From: Hedera helix
Lineage: Eukaryota > Streptophyta > Magnoliopsida > Apiales > Araliaceae
Direction of reading: 5' to 3'
NCBI GenBank assembly: GCA_947179155.2
Contig: OX359267.1
Location: forward strand, 55,070,792-55,134,791
DNA length: 64,000 nucleotides
The position numbers and the translations under genes were made by a program. Below the pieces are notes generated by a model. It was not told where the DNA came from, searched no databases, and worked only from the letters and a program-made list of their open reading frames with translations. This document shows positions 21,947 through 35,358 of this stretch, one piece after another (position 1 is the first letter of the stretch; every line of letters starts with the position of its first letter).

Positions 21947-24900
21947 ATGGGGCATAAGAAGCGAGGTGTTGCTCCTCGCTCTAAATCATCACAGGCATCT
22001 TGTCCTCTTCCGCTGCCGGTTGTTTCCGGCGGCGGCGCTGCCTCTGACGGTGGTCTCAGCTCACCTGAGACTGATGAAAACCTTAATTCAGAAGAACATA
22101 AACAACTACAACTGAGTAAAATTGAACCGTCCTCGGTAATTGAACCGGGCGTCTCCTCTTACTCTGCAATTAAGTTAGAATGTGAGCGAGCCCTAACTGC
22201 TCTGGGCCGTGGAAACCACACAAAAGCCCTAAGGCTCATGAAGGACATGTGTATTAAGAATGAGAACTCTGTTCACTCGGCTTTGGTTCTTCGAGTTCAA
22301 GGGACTGTATGTGTTAAGGTTGCTTCGCTAATTGATGATCCCAATGCAAAACAAAGGCATTTAAGGAATGCTATTGAGTCTGCCAGGAAGGCGGTTTTGC
22401 TGTCCCCGAACTCAATTGAGTTCGGACACTTTTATGCAAATTTGATGTATGAGGCTGCTAATGATGGTAAGGAGTATGAGGAGGCGGTGCAAGAGTGTGA
22501 GCGTGCATTGGCAATTGAGAATCCCATTGATCCCGCAAAGGAGAGCTTGCAGGGTGAGAGCCAGCAGAAGATATCAACTGCAGATGCGAGAATAACACAT
22601 TTGCAAAACGAGCTGCGGTCATTAATTCAGAAATCTAATATTGCTTCAATTTCAACATGGATGAAAAATCTTGGAAATGGGGAGGAGAAGTTTCGATTGA
22701 TTCCAATAAGGAGGGCTTCAGAGGACCCAATGGAGGTGAGGTTGGTTCAAGCACGGAGGCCCAACGAGATTAAGAAGGCAACCAAGACGCCTGAGGAGCG
22801 GAGAAAGGAGATTGAAGTACGGGTTGCTGCTGCAAGGCTGTTGCAGCAGAAGTCCGAGTCATCTCAATCCCAAAATGACGGTGACAAGGCTTTAGATTCA
22901 TCGTCTGGGTCTGGTCAGAGAGCGGGTGAGCGGAGGAAGAATGTGAGAAAAAATGCATCTTCTACAGAAAGGAAGGACTCTGTTCGATCTTATTGGAATT
23001 CCATGACTTTAGAGATGAAGAAGGACTTGCTCAAAATAAGTATTTCAGATATTAAGGCTCATTTCAGCTCATCAAAGGATGTACAGGCATTTGAAGTCCT
23101 TTCAGAAGCTGTATCATTTGCTGAAGCTAATAAAGGGTGGAAGTTTTGGGCGTGCTGCCGTTGCAGTGTGAAATTTGCTGACTCTGCGTCGCATATGCAG
23201 CATGTTGTGCAGGAGCACTTGGGCAGCCTATTGCCCAAAATGCAGTCGGTTTTGCCTCAAAGTATAGAGAATGAATGGATTGACATGCTTGATAACTGTT
23301 CTTGGAAACCATTGGATGTCAATGCTGCACTTAAAATGCTTGAAGAAAAGTCAAATCATCAAACTCCAAATTTAGTTTATGAATCTTACTCGAGGAATGA
23401 TACAGATGACCGTAAGGACTGCTTCACTGACAATTACAGATGTGAAGATGCATGGGACTCATCCCCTCAAAAGAAAAAAATGGGTGATAGTTGCAATGGT
23501 AGAACCATGGAGAGCAAAAGATATGATAAGATTTATGACAATATGTGGAGGGAATGCGATGGAAATCCAGGCTGCAAGTCAGCTTCTCTTCCTGATAGCT
23601 GGCCATTGTCCGATGACACTGATCGTGCAAAGCTCCTTGAGAAAATTCATTCCATATTCCAGTTGCTTATTCGACAGAAGTATCTTGCTGCAAGTCATCT
23701 TAGTAAGGTGATACAATTTGCAGTGGATGAGTTACGGGGTCTTGCCTCTGGTTCTCAGCTTCTTAATTATGGCGTGGACCAAACACCGGTATGCATATGC
23801 TTTTTGGGAGCTCATGAGCTCAAGAAAGTACACAAGTTCTTGCAAGAGTTATCTCATTCTTGTGGAGTAGGAAGATATTCTGAGAAAAGTAATCCCATGG
23901 ATGATTCAAACAGTACTTATCAAGCTGTTGATATCACAGAGAAGGTAGTCCTCGATGAATATGAATCATGTCTTCTGTTGGATGAGTGTTTCTTCCTGCC
24001 TTGCAAGTTCCCTCCAACCATACGCCATGATGCTGTTACAGATGATGCAACTGCTACAGTTTCTGCTAGTGTTGCTCTTGAGAATGGAGTTGTTCTCGAC
24101 GCTGATGCTTTATTGTCCTGGATATTTACAGGTACCACTAGTGGGGAACAGTTGGCTCTCTGGACGCGCACAAAAAAAGAAAAAGCACAACAAGGGATGG
24201 AAATTCTTCAGATACTTGAGAAGGAATTTTACCATCTACGGAGCTTGTGTGAGAGAAAATTTGAGCATGTAAGTTATGAGGAGGCATTGCAGGCAGTTGA
24301 GGAAATCTGTCTCGAGGAAGGTAAGAGAAGGGAGCATGTCACTAATTTTGTTCCCCAAAGTTATGAGGCCATCTTAAGGAAGCGCCGAGAAGAACTCATT
24401 GAAAGTGACAATGATGTAATGTTTATCAGCAATAGGTTTGAGTTGGATGCAATTTCTATTGTTCTAAAAGAAGCAGACTCTTTGAATGTCAACCAGTTTG
24501 GATTTGAAGAGAGTTATAGTAGTGTGAATTCTCATCTATATGATTTGGAATCTGGTGAAGAAGATGACTGGAGAACGAAAGACTATCTGCATCAAGTGGA
24601 CTCCTGCATTGAAGTTGCAATCCAGAGACAGAAAGAGCAGTTGTCTATTGAGGTTTGTATGTCAGTTTGTGTATTCTTTTACCAATAATTTGTGTGCACT
24701 CTTTCCACATTATCTCACTTCTTCAGTGATGCAGCTCAGCAAAATTGATGCACGAATTATGCGAGACGTTACTGGGATGCAGCAGCTGGAAGTTAAGCTT
24801 GAGCGTGCATCTGCCCATGATTATCAATCAATATTAGTACCCCTTGTAAAGTCATTCACGCGGGTCCGTATTTGCTTGTGTTTGTTTCTATGATGTATTC

Positions 24901-27900
24901 CTTCTTGCCTCGACATCTTTTCTTTTTTGAGTTAATTCTTTTTTATGCGTTCATCTCCAGGCACGCTTGGAGGATCTAGCAGAAAAATATGCCACACAGA
25001 AATCTGATGCTGCTAGAGAAGCATTTTTAGCAGAACTTGCTCTAGACTCTAAAAAGGGTATTGGTGGGGGAACTTATACTTCAAAACATCTCCATGAGAA
25101 GTCTAAGGAGAAGAAGAAGAATAAGGACTCTAGAAAGACCAAGGAATTTAAAGTATGAAATATATAATCCTACTTTGTCATGTCTTATTTATTAGTAGTT
25201 ATATATTACAGAATTAGGTAGTTTTGATTACTTTACATTTTTTGCAGGCTACTGGTAGCAATGAGTATCACATGCTTCACCACGAGACTGTTGAAAATAC
25301 GTATACTCCCTTTTTCTCATAATTCACATTCACATTCACGTTCACGTGCACGTGCACATTCTTGTGACAGTTCTTGAATTATAGATGTGGGTATTTCATT
25401 CTTTCCAATATTATGTTGTTTAGTTCTTTGTTGATGTCTATCTTCCTGTAGCTCCTTGGTGGTTGCATGTGATGGAGACGATCCAGATTCTTTAGCTGTT
25501 GTTGCTGGGAGTCTCGTCGACTTAAATCAACAGGAAGAAGAACTTAGACGAAAGAAAATCGAGCTTGAAGCAGAGGAAAGAAAGCTTGAAGAAACTTTGG
25601 AGTTTCAGCGTCGAATTGAAAATGAGGCTAAACAGAAGCAACTTGCTGAGCAACATAAAAAAACTGCAATAGCAATTTCAGAGAAGGAAGTAGTTGGATT
25701 GCCAGATGACTACTTCCACATCAATAATGATGAAAATGTGTTTGAACAACTGAAACATTGTGGGCAGGTGAGCATTGGTTGTACTAATTTTTCTCTCTTA
25801 TTAACAGTAATATATTGGTCCTTCTGTTTCTCAAGAACATGAAAAATAGGAATTTAGCTCATTACTATGGCTAGATTCTGCAAACAATGATGAAAGAAAT
25901 TTCACTCAACTTTGAGTTAACTCACAAACCTGCACTCTAGAAACTGTCAAGTCAGAGCAATGGATTCATGAACGTTTTAGAACCTGTGCATGGAGACCCT
26001 GGAGATGAAGCATCCCAGAGGATGGATAATACCCACACCAATCACGATGATGGAGAAATTAAACAATGTTAGTTACTGTATTTATAAGGGTATACAATTT
26101 GGAAGGATGTATAGCATTAGAAATTGTTGTCATTTTGTCTCTTGTGCAGGCCTACCTAATGTAGTAATTCTGGAGGATGGTGCTGTGCTTTCTGATCGAC
26201 GGACAGGAAGGAGAGGTAAACGCCAGAAAAATTCAACCAAATTAGTTGATGGAAAGTATCAACCCCTGCCATCTGAGAAGGAAATTGTTGAAGCTGGACA
26301 AGTTAAATTAAAGGACAGTCCCCACGGTGAGGGGCAGTAAATTAATACTTTTTTTCCTAAAGATTATTTCTCAACATGCAAATATGATGTTTGCACAAGA
26401 CTCTACTCAAATTAATTGTGAACTCACTCTGTGAGAGCGTTCCATGCTGAAATATCAACAATTCATGTAGAAATATCAATTCCCGTTAGTATTTGTGATT
26501 TACTTATTTATTTACTATGTATTCTTTGGGTTTGCTATAGCTCTGAATCTACAATTGAAACATAATCCCTACCCTTGAATGCTTCTAATCTTCAAATTTG
26601 ATCCAGAAGATATTGTCTTAGTGTGAAATTCAGAATTGGTTTAAAAGTATATCCTGCAACTATTATTGTTTTCTTAATTTACTAGGCCAAAATAAATCTT
26701 AATTTACCGGGCCAAGGATAAGAAATTTAAATTACTTGTTAAAAAAATATAAAAGATAATATAGTATTGTTCTCTTTACTTTTTTAAAAAACTTTTTGTT
26801 ATTTATAGAATAATACACACACATATGTTATGTATACATGTTAAGTCTTATGACTGACATATTCCTTCTTCTGCAAGAAGAGTAGTTGTAAGCAAGTGTT
26901 TTTTTTTCCCTGGGGTGGGAGAAGGCCCTTTTTTTTGGGCAGGGGGTGGGGGGGAAGTTGATGAGTCATCTTGATGATTTTATTGTATTTGTCCTCCTTA
27001 ATGCTTAAGTTTGCATCTGATTGACTCCTTCTTACTTATAAATAATAATAATACAAAATTAAACTAGTATCTTGCATAACCACCTGCAAGAGTTGAATGG
27101 GTTCAAGGTTCAGAAAACAGTAAGACTCATGGTAGCTTTGTACTCTCTCTTTCTTTTCTTTTCCTGGAAGTATAGTCTATTGGAAGATATCTGTGTAAAA
27201 ACGTTAGACACACCCTGGTTGGAACTAAGTAACATAACTCCCCATGTAGTTACATGTAAGCAAAATTCCCCAGAAGTCTTGTGAATCATAGGAAGTAGTC
27301 TACAAGGTGAAATTCCAGGAGAAAAAAGAACAAAAGTAAAAAATGGATTTTAGACATATACTTAAGCTGTCTTAAGATTATAGCTTGGGCGTTTGTTCTG
27401 ACACTAGTCAGTTAAGACCCTATTTCCTACCTTAGCCATAGCCAAATATAAATCTCTGCTAAATTAAGGCTCAACCACTTCTCTTTTGACTTCAGCTTCA
27501 TTCACCATTAGCCAATCCTTACCCTTCATTCATCATTAGCCAACCGTAAAACTTCATTCTTAGTAAAACTTGCGTCATTCTTAATACACCTATTAACATT
27601 TGTGTTATGGAAAAAGAAATTGACATAATTAGTTAATCTTGATGAGTCAACCTAAAACAGCACGATTAATATCCCAATTAAAGGGTGTGGTACTTTTGTA
27701 TGGATGTGTACTATCTTTTTATTTCCCTGCCTTTTTTGTGTAGAAGTGGTTCTTTGAGTTGGTTTTAAGGGATGGTCAATGCATACAATGGTTTGTGTCA
27801 TCTAGACTGTAAACTATGGTGTAGGATGCATGACAAGACGATTAAACTTTGCATTAATTTTATCTAATTTTCAATTTTATTTTATTTTTGCATGGATTAT

Positions 27901-30900
27901 ATTATAAATTGTTTTTTTTTATATTAGGATTATTGGGAATATTAAGCATCTAGGATTTTTTATTAACTTAAGTTATTTGAGCTTCTGGCAATTAGTTTTA
28001 CTGTAAGTGCCCATTTGGCTGATCGAGGTGGTACTGCAAAGCACTTCTAATTTTAAAATTTGAGTTTAAGATTGTTAGGTAACTTAGTGAAAGTGCTTTT
28101 GACAATGGCATTTTTCAGTGCAACTACAGTTTTTGGTGAAACTGAAATTTGCTGCTTTCAGACTGTTTTGTATTTAAGCTTAAGCTTAAAAACCTAATTT
28201 TAAACATTTATCTATATCTCAGCGAGAATAATGCTTCACTGAAAGCTGCACTCTGTCCTATCTTATTTGGATGTTTGTTCTAATATGACTTGGTTTATCT
28301 ATATCTCAGCGAGAATAATGCTTCACTCGCTCCTCTTTTCTATTTGCAACTGGTGCTTACATCACTCTTTACTAACACCCACTCACTCGCCCCTCACACG
28401 AAGAGAATAATAATGCAGTTGCATATCAGCCTTCTGTCCATGTAGAATCAATAGTATTATTCTTGTGTTTGAAACGCATGCAACCTCTATCTTCAATGCT
28501 AAGATTCTATTATTTTGGCTTGAAATGGTTTACTTCTGATTAGAATTAATCAGAATTCAAATTCTTGAGAACTGCTTTAAGACATGACTTTTACTCGTAT
28601 ATCTTGGGAGATATGGAACTGGGAAATTTTTATCTTCAAGTTGTTTTTGATAAACCATTTTTTGTGTAGTAAGGAACTAATATGATGGATTAATATACAT
28701 GGAAATCAGATAATACTTGTTTGGCGAACGGAACAAAGACACTAAGACAATTACATTCAGAGGTGGACGATGAGGAAAGGTTTCAAGCTGACCTTCAAAG
28801 AGCTGTGCGCCAAAGCCTTGGTAAATCTCTCTTTTCCTTCTCTGTCTCCTTGTTTCCCCCCTCTTCCTGGTCCATCTATTCTTATCTTCATATTCTTCAA
28901 TTATTCTTCTAAATTACGTGTAGTTACTAGTTTAGTATATTGGAATTGCAGCATGGCTAAATCAAAATACCTGCTTGGACTATATATACTTCTCCCCCAC
29001 TCCATCCCAATTTATTTTTACATTTGTGTAGCGTTCAAAAAATATAGTTGTAAGCTCTGGATTTACATTTTCTTCTTTTGTACATTTCCATTTTCCCCAT
29101 AGATAGCTATGAAACTCACTTCCTAGTTTGATTGAGAAAATCATTTTAACCTTGACCCGGTGTTTTAATAATCCTTCTAAGCGCCCACCTAGTGAAATCC
29201 ACTGCCTCAATATGGCTGGGCCCCTAGGTCCCGCCAGTCGGAATTTGTAAACCTTAGGTCTAAAAATATTCACCTTTGTGAGTTTAAAATTTTACCTCCC
29301 CTTTTTTGTCCCTGTCCGAATCAAATTTAAAAAAATGATCAATTAATTTTAATTGATAAAATTCAGACTCTTGGAATTGGTTAAAATATTAAAAATTAAA
29401 CGAATTGTCAAAGAAATGACTACAACTGTGGATTTAATATTTGACTATCAATGATATTTAATGAAGACTTTGAAGCTCAACCATGTTTGAAATGAATTTG
29501 CAGTGCCTTGCAAGATTGTTTTCTATATACATATATAATAATACAAAACTTGGTTTGTTGGTCTTCGTCTTTGGTATAAGCCTAGAATTTAACTATTACT
29601 AAAACATTTTTTAAAGTCTCTCTAATTTTATTTTATTTATTTTAAATAGAGCTTGAATTTAATTGCAATTAAAACACTTTTTTATGTGTAAAGAAAGAAA
29701 GAGAAAAGAAAAAAGAAAAGAAAGGAGAAAACCACATCTTCACGTTGAAACGCAACATTCACACCAAAAATCAATACCCTACAAATTCCCTAAGGTCATA
29801 CACAAATAGACTGGTAATATTCTAAACACGTAATACTCCCTCATCTATCTTTTTTTTGTAACAATTCTTTAGCCATCATAGTATTATTTATTTTTAAAAT
29901 TAAAAGTTATAATAGTAACTTATTATTCTACAATAATTTTATTCTTAAATAACTATATACTAAAAATATAGGGAAAATAGTATGAGAAAATAATAATTAA
30001 TATTAAAAAGCATAGTATATATTACAAAATATATCAATGATTAAACTTTACATGCCAATTTTGTTTTAGATGGGATATCTTTAGTTAATTAATGTTGAAG
30101 TAAATTCTTCACTTATATATTAGTTTTAGTTACCTTTTAAAACTAAAAATCATAGTGGTAACTTACTATTCTTCAATAATTTTATTTCATATAAAATTCT
30201 TTAAACATCAAGTTTAGGCTTTTAGGTTCTACTCATTTTTGAAATCTAAAAACTATACATAAATTCGAAGATTGAAAATAAAAACTAAATATTAAAATTA
30301 AAAATTGTATAAAAACTAGATGTTGAATTAAAAATAACAACAAAAACAATACATTAGTAATACTTAATTGTGAGTTTTTGATAATCATTTGTTTGAGTAA
30401 TTTATTGTAGCCATTTTAATAGTAATAGTAAGTTACTTTGAAATTCAAAAAATTATTTAATAATCATTGTATATATAATAAATAGAAAATTAAAAATAAT
30501 TTTATTTAAAAAATAAAACTGTGCTTCGCATGGGGCATTTAGCTAGTTAAAGTAATTTTTCATATAGAATTTAATAGTTAAATATATGCTTAAGATATTA
30601 TATACAAATAAAAAGTAAATAAATAAGATTGCCTTGGAAAATGGCTGGGTGCTGCCTAGGTCTGCGGTCTGTCTAACTACAGATTTTTAGAACACTGGTA
30701 GACATTATATTTTGATTAATTTTGGATTCTACAATGTTCACTTCATCTTACATCATGTTGAGACCCACAGATAGAAACTGAACTTGTAATGTGAAAACTT
30801 TTGAACTTATGTTAAGGCCTTAAGGCATTTTTGAGGAATAAGGCAATATTAGAGTGGTAGATAGTGGGACAACATATATCTATGCAACATATATCAAGGA

Positions 30901-33705
30901 GGATTCTTTAGAGATGTGTTTGTTTTGCTATTTTGTGAGGAATTTGGACCAAGAGGAATGCTAGAAACTTTTGCGATTGGATTACAAATATTGAGTTGCT
31001 TTGGATTGCTTCTCTTTGGGCTCATGCAATGAGAGATTTTGGAGGAATTTCTTTGTCCAATCTTCAAAGAGATTGGCGGGCGGTGCTTCATTAATATTGA
31101 GTTTTTCTCTATTTGTTTTCTTTAGTTTCTTTTGAGAGGACTTCTTGTCCTCGTCATATGTTGTAATTTTCTCTTCTAATCAATAAAATATTCTTCTTTT
31201 ATAAAAAAAAATTAAAAAAATCCCAACCAAATTACGCTATTAAGTTAAAGAGATATTTTATGTCACTATGTTGGTGCACTTACCAACAAATTTAGCAAGA
31301 AGCTTTCCTGCAAATGTTTATCTTTGTAGGTGTAGTTAGCCATTTTAATTTTGACTTTCAGAGACATTCCATGCGCACAAGAAATTTCCGAATACAAAGA
31401 TACCGCAGAAGATGTTTTCTGTAGCGGATGATGTGGGAGTTTCGTCTAATGAAATTGCAATTGAAAATGTAAATGGAGTTGATGTATATGGCACAGGGCT
31501 GAAGAATGAAGTTGGTGAATATAATTGTTTTCTAAATGTTATAATACAGGTTGGTTCAGCCGTTTAAGTTTAACTTTTTTTAAAGGATTCAAAATTTTAA
31601 CTGCTGTGCCTTTTTAATCTCCTGCCATGTTTTGTAACATTTCAGTCCTTATGGCACTTAAGACGTTTTCGTGAGGAATTCTTGAGGAGATCAACGTCAG
31701 GGCATGTTCATATTGGTGATCCCTGTGTTATATGTGCTTTATTCGATATTTTCAATGCTTTGAGCATGGTGTCAACGGACTTGAGGAGAGAGGCTGTTGC
31801 CCCTACTTTTCTGAGGATTGCTCTTAGCAACTTGTATCCTGACAGTAATTTCTTCCAGGAGGTAAATTTAAATAATCTCCCTGTTGGGTGTAGTTTTTTT
31901 GTTTTTGGTGTCCTTTAGCACATTTTGTATTAATGCACTTCCGTTCCTTCGTGTTATATAGTTTCTTTTTTTGGGTGGGGGTAGGTTGGTTTTTTTTTTT
32001 GGGGGGGGAGGGAGTTGGTGGGTGGTGTGGGATGAGGGTTTGAACTCTTCACCTGTTTGTCTTGCCTAATGTACTGTGGCACATTGTCCTATGATGATAA
32101 AGGAAGGTCTTATATGCTTTTTTAATTAACATGGTCATATCTGACAGGCTCAGATGAATGATGCTTCTGAAGTTCTAGGAGTGATATTCGATTGCCTTCA
32201 TCGATCATTTACTTCTGGTTTTGGTGTTTCTGATACTGAATTGGTTGAAAGCAATGGAATGGGCTCTTGGGACTGTGTAAATAATGCTTGTGTGGCACAT
32301 TCTCTTTTTGGAATGAATATTTTTGAAAGCCTGAACTGCTATAATTGTGGTATGGAGTCGAAAAATATGAAGTACACATCTTTCTTTCATAATATTAATG
32401 CCAGTGCGCTCCGCACTATGAAGGTATGTATAGCTTGGAAAAGAAAAATCTGTTTCTTAGATGCTTAATTTTCTAATAGCAAAGTAAATATTTGAAAGTT
32501 ATAACTTGTGCTTAGTAAGGTGGTACTTTAGCTATCCTCTTAACTTCGAGTATGTTCCTTAACATTCAGGTCGTGTGTCCAGAAAGCTCTTTTGATGAGC
32601 TTCTCAACTTTGTTGAGATAAATGACCAGTTCACTTGTGATCTAGAAGCTGGAGGTTGTGGAAAGTTTAACCATAAACATCATATTCTCTCGACCCTACC
32701 TCATGTTTTCATGACAGGTGACTCCATTCTTGGAAGGCTTAATAATCAGTTAGCTGCATTGTGCATTTTATGTGACGTCCATAGTAATACTGCCTTTTAT
32801 TTTGCAGTCCTGGGTTGGCAGAATACATGTGAAAGTGTTGATGACATAAGGGCTACGTTGGTGGCATTAGCTACTGAGATAGACATTGGTGTTCTTTATC
32901 GTGGCCTTGATCCAAAGAATAGACATTGCTTGATTTCAGTGGTATACTCAACTGTTAAATTTGTACTACTTGATGCTTTTGCGATTTGCATTTTCATGTA
33001 TAATTGTTGTTTTCTGAATATCTATTAAAAATATGAGAAATCCGTCTTAGAGGAACTAGAGGATAATGTTTTTAGTGCAGCCAAGGATTGAATATTCTAT
33101 AAACATAGGTTTCAAGAGAGTAAAACTAAGAAAATATATCTAATAATAATAAAAATCAAAAAAGAAGCTCAGTTTCAATTATATTATATCTTTCCTCATA
33201 TTATGCCTAAAAGTGTGATGTAATACCGTGTTAACATTAAATAAACCTGGAACAACTATTAAGTTAAGCATGTATTATGAGATTCTTTAGTTCTAAGTTT
33301 TGTGGTGCAAATTGATTCTACAGCTTTACATCTCTTTTTTCTTTACTGAACACTTGAAATCTTGAAGACAATACAGATTTGATATATTTGTGTGTTACAG
33401 AGCTTTTTAATTAATCTTACTGTTTTAATATTTTTTTAATTCGAGGTTTGCTATTATGGGCAACATTATCATTGCTTTGCGTACAGCCAAGCTCATGAAC
33501 GGTGGGTTATGTACGATGACAAAACTGTTAAGGTAAACGTTCTTAAATTTTAGTGATTTATTATCTTGAATCTCAAAATTTTTAGTTGCCCCCAATCCAT
33601 CCATTTTTTTGTGAGTAGGTAATTGGTGGTTGGGATGATGTTATTACGATGTGTGAAAGAGGGCATTTGCAACCTCAGGTTCTTTTCTTTGAAGCTGTAA
33701 ACTAG
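21947..33705 (+). CDS. USP-type ubiquitin carboxyl-terminal hydrolase-related protein (15 exons, 1643 aa)
   Basis: Exons: 21947-24652, 24735-24863, 24961-25152, 25248-25300, 25452-25767, 25956-26067, 26150-26326, 28710-28820, 31362-31549, 31646-31861, 32148-32423, 32570-32717, 32808-32941, 33446-33532, 33619-33705. All junctions are GT-AG and the lengths total 4932 nt, closing in frame. Residues 60-190 fit the plant DUF627 region. A C2H2-like finger (CCRCSVKF...HMQHVVQEH) sits near 400-425 in the DUF629 region. A charged coiled coil lies near 1050-1100. The C-terminal third is a USP fold: the Cys box reads GLKNEVGEYNCFLNVIIQ (near 1319), a Zn-ribbon-like CYNCG follows, and the His box reads YGQHYHCFAY (near 1592) with MYDD. 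Arabidopsis relatives are annotated as UCH-related, some as inactive. Cys and His are present but the Cys box is degenerate, so activity is uncertain. A possible 5' leader intron lies at 21887-21941. Confidence 0.93.
28208..28328 (+). repeat. Short direct repeat in USP-like intron 7
   Basis: A roughly 33-bp stretch beginning TTTATCTATATCTCAGCG occurs at about 28207 and again at about 28294. The copies are nearly identical, about 87 bp apart, indicating a local duplication in the intron. Confidence 0.8.
29156..30699. other. Possible insertion with inverted ends in USP-like intron 8
   Basis: The left boundary reads CCGGTGTTTTAATAAT and the right boundary is the complement of CCAGTGTTCTAAAAAT, 14 of 16 matching. 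Words such as GGGCCCCTAGGTCCCG and CTGCCTAGGTCTGCGG lie just inside each end. The middle is AT-rich with no gene. No target duplication was found, so element class and exact limits are unproven. Confidence 0.4.
30945..31218 (+). mobile_element. 5'-truncated LINE (non-LTR retrotransposon) tail
   Basis: The plus strand encodes WTKRNARNF, then WIASLWAHAMRDFGG, SLSNLQRDWRAVLH and a stop at 31092-31094. This is the characteristic last segment of plant L1-type reverse transcriptase proteins. A T-rich 3' trailer with AATAAAATA follows and ends in an A-rich run at 31201-31218. It lies in sense orientation in intron 8 of the USP-like gene. Upstream coding is out of frame, so it is a dead 5'-truncated insertion; its 5' limit is not clear. 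Confidence 0.7.
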
Positions 33706-35040
33706 TTTCACTTCAAACAGATTACATATTTCATGTACTGGAGAGTTCGAGTTCTATGTGGCTTTGCATCCAATCTTGCAATAGAATGACAGCAATGTTG
33801 CATGAGCCAATGCAATTTTCTGGGGAAACTTGCAACATTTAAATTCAGAAATTATAGAAGTTGGTATAAAATCTGGAATCAGGATATTTAGTCAGAACTT
33901 CTGTCATAACCAAGAAATTTTGTAGAAGTACGAGCCTCAATGGAGAAAAGTTTTGTTTTGAAAATGAAGAACTTCTTCGCAAGTGGAAGTTTTCCCATCA
34001 TATTGGGGTTTCCAATGAAAAGGTGGTTTGGTTGCAGAAAAGCAGCAATAGTCTGTTACCTTGCCATGAATATACTTTTGGAGAATGTCATGCTGATTTC
34101 TTAGTAACTGGTACTGCCTTGCCAGGAGTTTACGACAGTTACACACAGGGAATATTACAAGTTATGTATTAGATTCACAATTGCTGATTGTTTTCCAGTA
34201 TGAAAAGGTTCTGTATAGATCGCATCATGGCCCTTTGGGTTCTACTACTTCGTCTTGTAGTTAAACTGTCTGTGAGACCAAATATCCGAAACGCAGGAAC
34301 TATCTGATTAGAAATTCATTCAAAACTTGATCATTGAAGCAGCTATAGAGTCGATTACAACAAGTATTAGTTTGAAAGGCTTGTTGGAATTGATCCGTTA
34401 CGCAATAGAATCACCTGAAGTGCCACTATTATTTTAGAAAGGTGAGAATTTATTCATGTAATGTTGACGATGGTAAAAGAAATGAAAAGGAAGTTCAGTT
34501 TGCTCTGTTGTCAACTTCACACGCACTGGAACTTATACTTCTTTTTCTTATAGTCTCGTTTCTTTGCCCTTTTCCCGTGTTATGGCACCAACTCCAACGT
34601 TTGATCTTTGTGCAAGTATCCTATACATTATAATTATGACTGTGTATGTATAAATAACTGATCTGTAGAATTAATTAATTTAGTCCAATCTGGATTAAAT
34701 TGAACAACGAGATACAAAACTCCAACCTTGGACATATGTTGAAAAATTAACACTATTATTTCGATCTAATAAAAACAAAAGTACTCGACTTGGGTACTTA
34801 AAGTTCCACAAATGCTGTCATGATAACAAATTCTAATAAGCTCCGAAACAATCTAACATTATAAACAACACGAAGCATACTCCACTATTATAGGTACAAC
34901 TGGAAACTTGATAATACAATATTTATCTAACCAGACAAAAAAATGGGAAACATACTCGTCTTTACTTTATTATTATGAAGTAAAGCAAAGAATATGGTAA
35001 CATTTATACCTTTGAAAGGATAATTAACTGAAAATTAAAC
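33706..35040. other. 3' flank of the USP-like gene and intergenic DNA
   Basis: No gene recognised. The first few hundred bases are less AT-rich than typical spacer and may be 3' untranslated sequence. Short open frames on both strands show no family similarity. Confidence 0.45.
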
Positions 35041-35041
35041 A

Positions 35042-35060
35042 TATAAAACAAGTTATAAAA
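35042..35060 (+). promoter_or_regulatory. Candidate TATA boxes upstream of the LBD gene
   Basis: TATAAAA occurs at 35042-35048 and 35054-35060, about 300 bp before the ATG. A CT-rich leader with runs such as TTTCTCTCATC and CTCTCTTCC follows, as is common in plant 5' leaders. Placement alone supports this. Confidence 0.35.
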
Positions 35061-35358
35061 ACCACAGGTGGCCCAAAAAATTAGGACTCTCCTAAACTTA
35101 CCAATATTTTGTCCCCAACGGTCATGGACTTCAAACAAACTTTTACCGCTTTACTCGCTTTTCTCTCATCTATTTTTTACTCGGTCTCTCTTCCTCATCC
35201 CCAATCTGCCCATATCAGACTACTTGAGATCATTTCTACTGTTTATTTTCTCTCTTATTTCTCCTCACTGCCAATTCAATACTCATCTTCTTTACGAATC
35301 TTTCCTTTTAAATTCATTATTATATTTCAATAGCTAGAACTGGATTGTTCATATAAGG

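Noticed and set aside
30894..31091. Minus-strand open frame across the LINE tail
   Set aside because: The plus strand carries the recognisable LINE C-terminal motif, so the minus frame is a shadow.
33937..34146. Minus-strand 69-codon frame downstream of the USP-like gene
   Set aside because: No domain, no splice partners, and it lies in probable 3' untranslated sequence.
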